From: DATJPR01 sp963752915
Lineage (GTDB): Bacteria > Bacteroidota > Ignavibacteria > UBA10030 > UBA6906
Length of the DNA: 64,000 bases
Direction: 5' to 3'
NCBI GenBank assembly: GCA_963752915.1
Contig: CAVVZZ010000013.1
Coordinates: forward strand, 62,001 to 126,000
Shown piece by piece: positions 26,971 to 35,841 of this stretch. The notes under the pieces are model-generated. The model searched no databases, had not been told where the DNA came from, and saw nothing but the letters and a program-made list of their open reading frames with translations. Every line of letters starts with the position of its first letter. The first letter of the stretch is position 1. A program made the translations under genes and the position numbers.

Positions 26971-29890
26971 ATGACTCTTTTCCCAATATCTCGAAACGCG
27001 CAACAGGGTGTCATCGGTGCTATCAAATGTGCCGTCCTGTGGATGCTGGCCGCGGCATCTCTGGGATTAACACCAGAAGCCGCCCTGGCAATTCCCGCCC
27101 GGCAGCCGGATGTTGATGCCGCTCGCGGAGTACTGAGTCGCCTGCTTGGTGCGCGGGCCAAATCGTTTGTCCTCTCGGAGATTTCCCGTGAGCGGGGAAA
27201 GGATGTGTTCGAGGTGTCCGCCGCCGGGGGGAAGGTGCATGTCAAAGGAAGTGATGCCGTCGCAATATGCAGGGGCGCGTACCAATACCTGCGTGAAGCG
27301 TGCAATGTCGAGGTGACTTGGAGCGGAACACACTGTTCTCTGCCCCCTCGATTTCCCGATTTCGCAAGGACACGCATCGTCTGTCCGAATCGTTACCGGC
27401 AATATTTCAATGTATGCACCTTCGGTTATTCGACAGTGTGGTGGGATTGGCGGCGATGGGAACAGGAGCTCGATTGGATGGCTCTCCATGGAATCAACAT
27501 GCCCCTTGCGATGGTGGGGGAGGAGGCAATCTGGCAACGCGTGTGGAAGTCCATGGGAATTACCGACGCTGAACTGTCGGACTACTTCACTGGACCGGCG
27601 TTCCTTCCGTGGCATCGAATGGGAAATGTGAACAAACATGGCGGCCCGCTGCCTCAACACTGGATCGAATCGCAAGAGTCCCTCCAGAAACAGATCCTGA
27701 AACGGATGCGCGAACTGAATATGGACCCCGTCGTGCCGGCGTTCTCCGGCTTCGTGCCCGCCGCGTTTCAACGGATTCACCCTGAGGCGCATGTCGAAAT
27801 GCTTTCCGCATGGGGCAGCTTTCCCGAGGATCACCGGACACATCTCCTTTTTCCCACATCACCGCTCTTTCATGAGATCGGAGTGAAGTTCATCCAGGAG
27901 TACCGCAGGACGTTCGGTCCCGTGCGGTATTATCTAGCGGACAGCTTCAACGAGATGACAGTCCCGGTAACTCCCACGGGGAGATATGATGAGCTGGCTT
28001 CGTTCGGCAAGGCGGTGTTCTCGCCGATCGCAGATGCGGATCCAGAAGGCATCTGGGTGATGCAGGGTTGGCTCTTCTACAACGATGCCGCTTTCTGGGA
28101 TTCAGCATCGGTCCGCGCCCTGCTCAGGGATGTCCCCGACGACCGGATGATCATCCTCGACCTTGCAAATGAGGCGTTTCACGGGTGGAAGGCCCAGCAC
28201 GGATTTTACGGGAAGGAATGGATCTATAGCATGATCCATAATTTCGGCGGAAACAATCCACTCAATGGAAACCTTCCGATCATTGCAAAGGACCCTGTCG
28301 AATCCCTGTCCTCCCCCGATGCCGGGCACCGCGTCGGGATGGGTCTCGCTCCCGAAGGAATCGAGAACAATGACGTGGTGTACGAGCTTGCGACCGACAT
28401 GATGTGGCGCAGCGACACGGTCCAGTTGTCACAATGGCTCCGCCACTATGCGCAGGCCCGCTACGGGTCGTGTCCACCGGCGATGGATCGTGCATGGCGG
28501 GAACTTGTCGAATCGGCGTACGGCGCGGGGGCGGGAAACATCCGGCATGCGTTTCAGGAGCGGCCGCATCGCGGGGCGATGGGCAATGTGGATGTGTCGC
28601 CGACGTTCCATCAGGCGCTGAAGGATTATTTCTCGTGCTCAGCCGGATTGAGGGTCGAACCATTGTATATCGATGATGCGATCGAGCTCGCGGTCCAGTG
28701 GCTTGGCGGAATTGCCGACGAGCGGCTACGGGATGCAATCCGTGCGCACGACTCCGGGCTGCCGGATCTGCGGGATTCTCTCGCATCCGAGGGCATTGCA
28801 ATTATGCAGGACATCGATGCTCTTCTCAGTGCCCGTCCCGATCAGACACTTGGACGCTGGATCGGAGATGCGCGGAGGTGGGGGAGGACACCGGAGGAAC
28901 AAGCCGTGTATGAATGGAATGCCAGACTCCAGGCTGACGCTCTGGGGAGGTCCCGATCTCTTTGACTATGCCTCGAAATTGTGGGGAGGCCTCGTCAGAG
29001 ACTTCTACGTCGGTCGCTGGCGGAAATATTTTTCGCTTCTCCGGACTCTTCCCCCCGGGAAGGAAGTTCCGTCAGATTCGCTGATCGCGTGGGAAGAGGG
29101 ATGGACGCGACGATCCGGCGTCTCCCCGGCAACTCCGCTTCGGAATCCTCTCGAAGCTGCCGAAGGTATGCTGGGACGATGGTCGGGTGCGTCGCACTTG
29201 ACTCCGCAGCCGGTCATTCTCCCTGACTCCCTGGCCGTTACGGCAAGGACGGGGATCGATGTGTCGATCCACTCTGATGTGCCCGCGATCACTATTCGCT
29301 ACACCCTCGATGGGACGCTGCCGAACGATCAGTCGCCGCTCTATGCGGGACCGATCCATCTTTCCACGAGTGCAGACGTCTCTGCAAGGGCGTTCCTCCC
29401 GGGCAAATTCCCGAGCTTTGTCTCCACCCAGCGATATTCGTTCGTGGACCCGTCGCGGAACGGTCTCGTCCGAAAATACTTCGAGGGGACATGGCAACAA
29501 TTGCCGGACTTTGACACTGTGCGTGTCGTAAGTGAAACAAAGGCGTACGACTGCACCCTTGAGGATGTGCCGCATCGACCCGACTATTTCGGTTTGCGCT
29601 ATGCCGGGTATCTCAACGTCGAAAAGACCGGAGACTATATATTTGTCCTCGGATCAGATGACGGATCGCGGCTGCGAATTGATTCACTTGTTGTCGTCAA
29701 CAACGACGGTCTGCATGCCTACGGCGAGAAAGAGGGAACGGTTCATCTGGAAAAGGGGTCTCACGCAGTCCAGATCGACTACTTCGAATACACCGGGGCA
29801 GAAAGGTTGCGTGTCCTGATGGAAGGACCGGGGCTTCCCCGCGGGCTGTTGCCTCCGTCCGCTCTTTTCTCCACACACGATCAACGGTAG
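26971..29890 (+). pseudogene. GH89 alpha-N-acetylglucosaminidase with PA14 tail, interrupted by one frameshift
   Basis: The first frame (26971-28965) encodes the signal peptide, the N-terminal NAGLU domain and most of the GH89 barrel: YFNVCTFGYSTVWWDW, MPLAMVGEEAIWQRVW, LADSFNEM (candidate catalytic Glu) and ILDLANEAFHGW. It reads out of frame after EWNARLQ. The second frame resumes at 28934 with LTLWGGPDLFDYASKLWGGL, the expected GH89 continuation, and runs to 29890. That part carries a chitobiase/hexosaminidase C-terminal-like beta domain (about 29250-29460) and a PA14 domain (YFGLRYAGYLNVEKTGDYIF). Deleting one G of the GG at 28932-28933 restores a single protein of about 972 residues. So the break is either a sequencing error or a recent mutation. 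The enzyme would release GlcNAc from heparan-like or other glycans outside the cytoplasm. Confidence 0.85.
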
Positions 29891-29897
29891 GAGAACC

Positions 29898-30413
29898 ATG
29901 GCCACAAGAGAAATCTTCTTGCTCGGAAATCCGCAGCTCTATGAACCGTCGGAGAAGGTCGACAAGAAGGAACTTCTCTTCCTCGCGGGGGTCAAGAAGG
30001 ATCTCCACGACACGCTTCTGGACTTCCGCTCACGCTATGGAGTGGGTCGCGCGATTGCGGCACCGCAAATAGGAGTGCGAAAGCGAATGGTGTACATGCA
30101 CGTCGGCGAGCCAACGGTGTTCTTCAATCCCGTTCTCGACGAGCTCAGCAAGGAAAAGTTCGAAGTGTGGGACGATTGCATGTGCTTTCCGCAGATCCTG
30201 GTCCGCGTTCGCCGACACGTGCGTTGCCGGATCCGATTTCGGAACGAGAAGTGGGAGGAGTGCGGGCTCCGGCTCGAGGGTTCATTGTCCGAGCTTCTCC
30301 AGCACGAATGCGATCACCTCGACGGGATTCTCGCTACGCAACGTGCGATCGACGACCGGTCGTTCGCGCTCCGCGGACAGGTCGAGGACGACCCTCGGAG
30401 GGTTCGGCAGTAG
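29898..30413 (+). CDS. Peptide deformylase family protein, divergent
   Basis: The 171-residue protein keeps the three deformylase motifs in variant form: GVGRAIAAPQIG (motif 1), WDDCMCFP where EGCLS is expected (the metal-binding Cys is kept) and QHECDHLDG (HExxH with both histidines). The start has GGAGAA six bases upstream. The variant motif 2 places it in a divergent deformylase-like branch rather than the housekeeping Def, so removal of N-formyl groups from new proteins is possible but not assured. It is eight bases downstream of the GH89 stop and convergent with the haem-binding gene. Confidence 0.75.
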   Translation: MATREIFLLGNPQLYEPSEKVDKKELLFLAGVKKDLHDTLLDFRSRYGVGRAIAAPQIGVRKRMVYMHVGEPTVFFNPVLDELSKEKFEVWDDCMCFPQILVRVRRHVRCRIRFRNEKWEECGLRLEGSLSELLQHECDHLDGILATQRAIDDRSFALRGQVEDDPRRVRQ

Positions 30414-30420
30414 GCGCCTG

Positions 30421-30961
30421 TCAATCCCCACCTCCACCTTTCGCCCGTTCCGCTTCGCGGCCGTCTCGCGGACGTCGACGCTCGAGGCTATCGGGGGGAT
30501 ATCGCTGCCGGAGAGAATCGCGCAAAGCTCTGCTCCATGCGATGAGCAGATCCTTCTGCGATTGGGAGAGGACCGCGTCGCGATGGATGAGGAGGTAGGA
30601 TGAGAGAGGCATCTCGCCTTCGTTGAGCTGTCGTTCTATCTGGACGAGTTTTCCAAACTGGCGGAACGGACGATAGGTCGCGTATTCGTCGAAGTTCAGA
30701 TTGCGTCTCCCGTTATGGACATGGTTGCTGAGGAACCAGGCCGAAGGCTGCACGGAGGCGTACCAGGGATATCGGGTGCTGTCACCTGTGACAGTCGAAG
30801 CACGCAACAACCAGAATTTGGTGGACGCTATCCGGGATCGGAAAAAGGTCCCCGAGACCTTCTCCCGGGGGCCGTCGCTGGACGTTTTGCTCGGGTCTGA
30901 TAAACTGTATGACCACGAATGCCGCCACAAGGACAACGAGGATTCCCTTCACAATCTTCAC
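30421..30961 (-). pseudogene. Haem-binding domain protein (single CxxCH), interrupted by one frameshift
   Basis: The gene begins at a GTG (complement of 30959-30961) with GGAGAAACC just upstream. It encodes a membrane anchor (VKIVKGILVVLVAAFVVIQF) followed by IRPEQN and, at 30788-30802, the motif CFDCH, after which a stop follows at once. The rest of the domain continues in another frame: STRYPWYASVQPSAWFLSNH, GRRNLNFDEYATY, EGEMPLSSYLLIHRDAVLS. Removing one base of the CC at 30785-30786 joins them as CFDCHSDSTRYPWY, which fits the haem-binding (Haem_bd) family consensus, giving about 179 residues. It is a membrane-anchored c-type haem protein facing the periplasm. Break is probably an assembly or sequencing indel. 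Confidence 0.8.
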
Positions 30962-31233
30962 GGTTTCTCCAGCAGCTGGTGTTTGATCAGTGGATGATCA
31001 GCAGAAGAAGCGGTGTACCATCGCCTGGGTACTCTTGAATGGATGGCAAAATGGAGTTTTCGCCACTAAAATGCAACATTTGCGTTGGGACGTCGGGGAA
31101 AGCCGGTTGCGGAAGTGCTCAAATTCCACTACTTTCCAACGGTCGCGGCCTTCCCTGAGACGGACGTTTGCCCCCTGTCCTCGTCGCATCGTGCTCCAGC
31201 CCAAGTTCTCTCGCATTTCTGGCAGGTATCGAA

Positions 31234-33843
31234 ATGAGAATCATCCCTTTGCTCTTTCTCTTGTTCGTCCTACCGTGTCCTTCTTCCGCCCAAGATTCGT
31301 CGTCATTTCCGTTTCGTGACGTGTCCCTGCCACGTGAACGAAGGGTTGACGATCTAGTCTCCCGGATGACCGTTCAGGAAGAGATAAGCCAGATGCAATA
31401 TGAAGCGGCCGCAATTCCGCGCATGGGGATTCCGGCCTACAACTGGTGGAACGAGTGTCTTCACGGGGTTGCGCGGAACGGTATTGCGACGGTGTTTCCG
31501 CAGGCGATAGGGATGGCTGCGACGTTCGATCCGGATTTGATCCGCCAGGAAGCGGACGTGATATCGACCGAAGCCCGCGCGAAACATAATGAAGCCCTGA
31601 AGGAAGGAAAGAGAGGGATCTACACCGGATTGACATTTTGGTCGCCGAATATCAACATCTTTCGCGACCCACGGTGGGGTCGCGGGCAGGAGACCTACGG
31701 CGAAGATCCTTTCCTGACGTCCCGTATCGGTGTGGCATTCGTACAAGGATTGCAGGGGAACGACCCGAACTACTTCAAGGTGATCTCCACGCCGAAACAC
31801 TTCGCCGTGCACAGCGGGCCGGAGCCTCTCCGGCACACGTTCGATGCGCGGACGAGCCGGAAGGATCTCTTCGAGACCTACCTGCAAGCCTTTGAAGCGA
31901 CGATCACCGAGGGAGGCGCGTGGTCGGTCATGGGAGCCTACAACCGTTACATGGGCGAACCGTGCTGTGCGAGCGATCTCCTTCTGGGGAAGACCCTTCG
32001 TGGGCGCTGGGGCTTTGCCGGCTACGTCGTATCCGATTGCGGGGCGATCAGCGATATTTTCACGGGACACAAGGTTGTCCAGACTGAGGCAGAGGCCTCG
32101 GCAATGGCGGTCAAGGCGGGGTGTGATCTTACGTGCGGCAACGAGTATGAAAGCCTGGTCGAGGCGTTGACGCGCGGACTCATTGCGAAGCCGGACATCG
32201 ACAGATCGGTACGACGATTGATGACCGCAAGGTTTCGGCTTGGGATGTTCGATCCTCCGGAAAAGGATCCGTATTCCGCAATCCCGATCACGATGAACGA
32301 CACGAAGGACAATGATTCTCTCTCCTTGCGTGTTGCGCGCGAGAGCATCGTCCTTCTGAAAAACGACAATCACGCCCTCCCATTGCGAAGGGATGCGGGG
32401 ACGATTGCCGTGATCGGTCCGAATGCTGATGACGTCGACGTGCTCCTGGGAAATTATAACGGTACCCCGTCGCATCCCGTGACAATCGTCCAGGGAATCA
32501 GGAACTCCGTGCCCAAAGGGACATCGGTGATCTACGCCCGGGGGTGCGAGCTCGCGCAGGGCATGCCCGACAGGCTTTTCCCGATTCCGATGAGAAATCT
32601 CCTGACCGTTCAGAATGGCCTCTCCGCGCAGGGGCTGACGGGTCTCTACTATGATAATATGGAATTTGACGGGAGTCCGGAAATGCGGCGTGTGGATTCG
32701 ACCGTGAACTTTCTCTGGGGTGTCGCGGCACCGGGACCGGAGATGCCGGCCGATGAATTTTCCGTGCGCTGGGTGGGAACACTGATCGCAGATACGACGG
32801 GGGAGTATCTTCTCGGCGTCACGGTCGACGACGGCTTCCGGCTCTACATCGATGGACAGCTCTTCCTTGAGGACTGGAGAGACGGATCAGCAAGATCGTT
32901 TGCGAAGGAGATTGCACTGGCGGCCGGCGAACCGCACAAGATACGACTGGAATACTATGAGCATGACGGCGATGCAATCGCGCGTCTCGAATGGAAGCGC
33001 AAGGGAATCGACCAGGCTACCGAGGCCATTGCCGCGGCGAAGAAAGCCGATCAAGTGGTCCTTGTCCTTGGGCTTTCTCCCTCCCTGGAAGGGGAAGAGA
33101 TGAATGTGCAATTTCCCGGATTCCTCGGTGGAGATCGGACAGACATCGCCCTGCCTTCGACACAAGAAGATCTCATGGAGCGAATTGTCGCGCTCGGAAA
33201 GCCGACGGTCCTTGTTCTCCTGAACGGAAGCGCGCTCGCTGTGAACTGGGCGAATGATCACGTACCGGCGATTCTGGAGGCATGGTACCCGGGACAGGAA
33301 GGGGGGAATGCCGTGGCAAGCGTTCTGTTCGGGGACTACAATCCTGGGGGAAGACTCCCGGTAACGTTCTACCGATCTACTGGAGATCTACCCGCGTTCA
33401 CTGACTATGCGATGAAGGGGAGAACCTACCGGTATTTTTCCGGATCGCCCCTGTATCCGTTCGGCTTTGGTCTCTCATATTCGACGTTCGAGTACGAGAA
33501 GGCCGAATGCTCACAGGTCAATGCCCGGTCCGGGGATACCGTCACAGTCAAAGTCACGGTGAAGAACGCAGGTGCCCGTGACGGCGATGAAGTCGTCCAG
33601 CTCTATGAGAAGCTCCCCATTGCCGGGCCGGATGACCCGATTCATTCGCTCAAGGCGTTCCGACGTATCCATCTTCAGTCGGGCGAGGAAAGGGTCGTGT
33701 CGCTGGCTGTGCCGGTTCGGAGCTTCAGGATTTTTGATGAACAAAAAAACGACTACGTCGTGCAGCCGGGAGTGTACCAGCTGCAGATTGGGGGATCGTC
33801 GTCCGATATCCGTTTGACAACGTCGTTGACGGTATCTCCGTAG
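31234..33843 (+). CDS. Secreted GH3 beta-glycosidase with inserted PA14 domain
   Basis: The ATG at 31234 gives a signal peptide (MRIIPLLFLLFVLPCPSSA, then Q) and an 869-residue protein. The GH3 N-terminal barrel has MTVQEEISQMQYEAAAIPRM, NWWNECLHGVARNG and the nucleophile strand GYVVSDCGAISD (Asp268). The second GH3 domain is split by a PA14 domain at about residues 468-586 (GLTGLYYDNMEFDG to EHDGDAIARLEW), as in PA14-type beta-glucosidases and xylosidases, and a fibronectin-III-like domain closes the protein. The NWWNECLHGVAR signature favours beta-xylosidase or arabinofuranosidase-type GH3 enzymes. It stands alone between a 270-base spacer and the pectin locus, and is followed by a GC hairpin. 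Confidence 0.9.
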   Translation: MRIIPLLFLLFVLPCPSSAQDSSSFPFRDVSLPRERRVDDLVSRMTVQEEISQMQYEAAAIPRMGIPAYNWWNECLHGVARNGIATVFPQAIGMAATFDPDLIRQEADVISTEARAKHNEALKEGKRGIYTGLTFWSPNINIFRDPRWGRGQETYGEDPFLTSRIGVAFVQGLQGNDPNYFKVISTPKHFAVHSGPEPLRHTFDARTSRKDLFETYLQAFEATITEGGAWSVMGAYNRYMGEPCCASDLLLGKTLRGRWGFAGYVVSDCGAISDIFTGHKVVQTEAEASAMAVKAGCDLTCGNEYESLVEALTRGLIAKPDIDRSVRRLMTARFRLGMFDPPEKDPYSAIPITMNDTKDNDSLSLRVARESIVLLKNDNHALPLRRDAGTIAVIGPNADDVDVLLGNYNGTPSHPVTIVQGIRNSVPKGTSVIYARGCELAQGMPDRLFPIPMRNLLTVQNGLSAQGLTGLYYDNMEFDGSPEMRRVDSTVNFLWGVAAPGPEMPADEFSVRWVGTLIADTTGEYLLGVTVDDGFRLYIDGQLFLEDWRDGSARSFAKEIALAAGEPHKIRLEYYEHDGDAIARLEWKRKGIDQATEAIAAAKKADQVVLVLGLSPSLEGEEMNVQFPGFLGGDRTDIALPSTQEDLMERIVALGKPTVLVLLNGSALAVNWANDHVPAILEAWYPGQEGGNAVASVLFGDYNPGGRLPVTFYRSTGDLPAFTDYAMKGRTYRYFSGSPLYPFGFGLSYSTFEYEKAECSQVNARSGDTVTVKVTVKNAGARDGDEVVQLYEKLPIAGPDDPIHSLKAFRRIHLQSGEERVVSLAVPVRSFRIFDEQKNDYVVQPGVYQLQIGGSSSDIRLTTSLTVSP

Positions 33844-33859
33844 CGGCCGGACACGGCCG
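33844..33859 (+). terminator. GC-rich hairpin after the GH3 gene
   Basis: CGGCCG (33844-33849) and CGGCCG (33854-33859) pair over a GACA loop, starting at the last base of the GH3 stop codon. No T-tract follows, so it may be a weak or Rho-assisted terminator. It separates the GH3 gene from the pectin operon promoter about 80 bases on. Confidence 0.4.
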
Positions 33860-33939
33860 GAACTGAATCGATATTCTCGATGATTTTCCTTCCTAAATCT
33901 GTCAATCTCCGTTCTCAAAGATTAAATTTGACCTAAGGG

Positions 33940-33968
33940 TTGACAAAACAATTCGAGTTTTGTAGCTT
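33940..33968 (+). promoter_or_regulatory. Predicted sigma-70 promoter of pectin operon 1
   Basis: TTGACA (33940-33945) is a perfect -35 box, and TAGCTT (33963-33968) follows after exactly 17 bases. The palindromic operator begins 14 bases downstream of the -10 box. It drives GH28 and, by the short gaps that follow, probably the whole run to about 49203. Confidence 0.65.
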
Positions 33969-33981
33969 CTTACGCGTGAAA

Positions 33982-34005
33982 GTTACCGGTAACGTAACCG
34001 GTAAT
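33982..34005 (+). promoter_or_regulatory. Palindromic LacI-type operator of pectin operon 1
   Basis: Two overlapping palindromes are visible. GTTACCGGTAAC (33982-33993) is a perfect 12-base palindrome. Arms TTACCGGT (33983-33990) and ACCGGTAA (33997-34004) form a perfect 8-base inverted repeat around AACGTA. The central CG is typical of LacI-family operators. The half GTAACCGGTAAT matches 10 of 12 bases of GTAACCGTTAAA found upstream of uxaC, and a LacI regulator is encoded at 56400. Confidence 0.65.
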
Positions 34006-34101
34006 CCTTATATTCAAGCCTTGTTGAGGCTCCTGCGGCACCCAATGAATGGACGATTGTCCAAGCCGCGGAAAGGGCCTCGCCGATCTTTCGCTCTCCA
34101 G

Positions 34102-35802
34102 ATGAATCTACTGAAAACTACATCGCCGGGATGGGCGCTCCTGGGTCTTCTCATGTCTGCGATGATCGTCCATACGCAACCTGAAACGACACTCGCCGCC
34201 GAGGTCTCTGCCCGTTGTGCCGGCCTCCCTTTTGAGATGGCTCGCGTGGAGGTCCCACAGTTTCCGGAGAGACGATTCGACGTCCGGAAATTCGGTGCCG
34301 TCCCCGACGGTAGGACGCTCAATACGCAGGCATTCGCTTCTGCGATTGAGGCCTGTGTGTCGGCCGGAGGAGGGACGATCGATGTGCCGGCCGGGATGTG
34401 GCTTACCGGGCCGATCGAGCTTCAATCCAACGTTTGCCTCAATCTGGAACGCGGAGCGCTTCTGCAACTGAGTGATCGGCTCGAGGATTTCCCGATGGTT
34501 CCACGGGACGGGGATAGTTCACGTGGCTTCCTCGTCGCATCCCCCATTTCCGCTCACGACGCCAGAAACATCGCCATCACCGGAAAAGGGATCATTGACG
34601 GTGCAGGCGAAGTGTGGAGATACGTGCTGCGCGAAAAGCAGACCGCCCGAGAGTGGAGGACGTTGATCTCGGGCGGAGGCGTCGTCACGGCGGACAGCGC
34701 GCAATGGTGGCCGTCCCAAGAGGCGCTCGACGGAGAACAATACCTCAGGACGCTTCACGCGACAAACCCGCACCCGGGGAGGGCGGATTTCGCGAAGGCA
34801 AAACAGTTCCTCCGTCCTGATCTTGTCCGATTCGTCCGGTGCGACGGCATCCTTCTCGACGGGCCCACCTTCCGCAATTCGCCGCGGTACCACATCCACC
34901 CCATTCAATCGGAGAACATTGTCATCCGGGATGTCACCGTGCTTACGCCATGGTTCGCGATGAACGGTGACGGAATCGACCTGAGTGCCTGTCGGAGAGT
35001 GATCGTCTTCAATTCAATGCTCGATGTAGGCGACGATGGGTTGTGTCTGAAGCCTTCGGAGCCCTCGCCGCTCCAGAAACCGGGTCCGTCGTGCAGCGAG
35101 ATCGTGATCGCCGATTGTACCGTCTACCGTGCGCACGGGGGATTCGTGATTGGAAGCGAAAGCTATGGCGGAGTGAAGAATGTCTCGGTCCACAACTGCG
35201 TCTTCATCGGCACCGATGTCGGGATCCGGCTGAAGTCCGGAAGAGGGCGCGGAGGGGTGGTGGAGGGTGTCTCCATTAACGGTGTGCAGATGCGCGCGAT
35301 CGTGAACGAGGCGATTTTGTTCGACATGTACTACAGCGGCGGTGCGCCGGAGGTGGAATCTGCAAAGGACCGGTCGAACCGTCAGGCGGTTCCCATCACA
35401 TCCCGCACACCGCGATTTCAGGACTTTGTCGTGAAGAATGTTGTCTGCAACGGCGCGGCGCGTGCCGTGCTCGTCAACGGGCTCCCCGAGGTGCCGATCA
35501 AAAATATCGAGTTTGATTCCGTTTTCGTTACAGCGCGGCGCGGGGTGACCTGCATCGACGCGGACAACGTCCGGTTTACCGGATGCACCATCGTCGCGGA
35601 AGAGGGGCCGGCCATCATCGTGAACGCAGGGACGGGAATCACCTTTTCCCGCGGATCGTACCGGTCCGCGAAGGGATGTCTGATCAGAGTGGAAGGATCA
35701 ACATCGCGCGACATCCGTCTCGACCGGGTCGGTGTCGACGGGGGTTCGCAGGCCGCGGAATTCGGCGCGGGTGCGTTGCCCAGTGCTGTCCTCATCAAGT
35801 AG
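34102..35802 (+). CDS. Secreted GH28 polygalacturonase-family enzyme
   Basis: The frame is open back to 33940, but that part contains the promoter and operator. The ATG at 34102 gives a usable signal peptide (MNLLKTTSPGWALLGLLMSA, then a small-residue cleavage region ending AAEV); an ATG at 34045 is the alternative. The 566-residue protein opens with the pectinase signature RRFDVRKFGAVPDGRTLNTQ. It has the GH28 catalytic groups: GDGIDLS (Asp290, Asp293), GDDGLCLK (Asp311, Asp312), AHGGF (His345) and RLK (Arg376, Lys378). The strand repeats fit a right-handed beta-helix. It would hydrolyse alpha-1,4-galacturonan or rhamnogalacturonan in the periplasm or outside. First gene of operon 1, before the TonB receptor. 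Confidence 0.88.
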   Translation: MNLLKTTSPGWALLGLLMSAMIVHTQPETTLAAEVSARCAGLPFEMARVEVPQFPERRFDVRKFGAVPDGRTLNTQAFASAIEACVSAGGGTIDVPAGMWLTGPIELQSNVCLNLERGALLQLSDRLEDFPMVPRDGDSSRGFLVASPISAHDARNIAITGKGIIDGAGEVWRYVLREKQTAREWRTLISGGGVVTADSAQWWPSQEALDGEQYLRTLHATNPHPGRADFAKAKQFLRPDLVRFVRCDGILLDGPTFRNSPRYHIHPIQSENIVIRDVTVLTPWFAMNGDGIDLSACRRVIVFNSMLDVGDDGLCLKPSEPSPLQKPGPSCSEIVIADCTVYRAHGGFVIGSESYGGVKNVSVHNCVFIGTDVGIRLKSGRGRGGVVEGVSINGVQMRAIVNEAILFDMYYSGGAPEVESAKDRSNRQAVPITSRTPRFQDFVVKNVVCNGAARAVLVNGLPEVPIKNIEFDSVFVTARRGVTCIDADNVRFTGCTIVAEEGPAIIVNAGTGITFSRGSYRSAKGCLIRVEGSTSRDIRLDRVGVDGGSQAAEFGAGALPSAVLIK

Positions 35803-35841
35803 ATCCAACTGCAGTGCGGTCATCAACGGAGGCAATCGCTT

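Noticed and set aside
26971..29890. Two separate genes (a GH89 and a PA14 protein) instead of one broken gene
   Set aside because: The second frame begins with the missing C-terminal part of the GH89 domain, and a one-base change joins them exactly.
31075..31095. Inverted repeat AAATG-CAA-CATTT upstream of GH3 as an operator
   Set aside because: Arms of only five AT-rich bases, no relation to the pectin operator motif and no clear promoter next to it.
31354..32475. 373-codon open frame on the complement of the GH3 gene
   Set aside because: Shadow frame over the GH3 catalytic domain with no recognisable family.
33940..34101. N-terminal extension of the first GH28 gene
   Set aside because: It would be encoded by the -35 box, -10 box and operator, so it cannot be translated from the predicted transcript.
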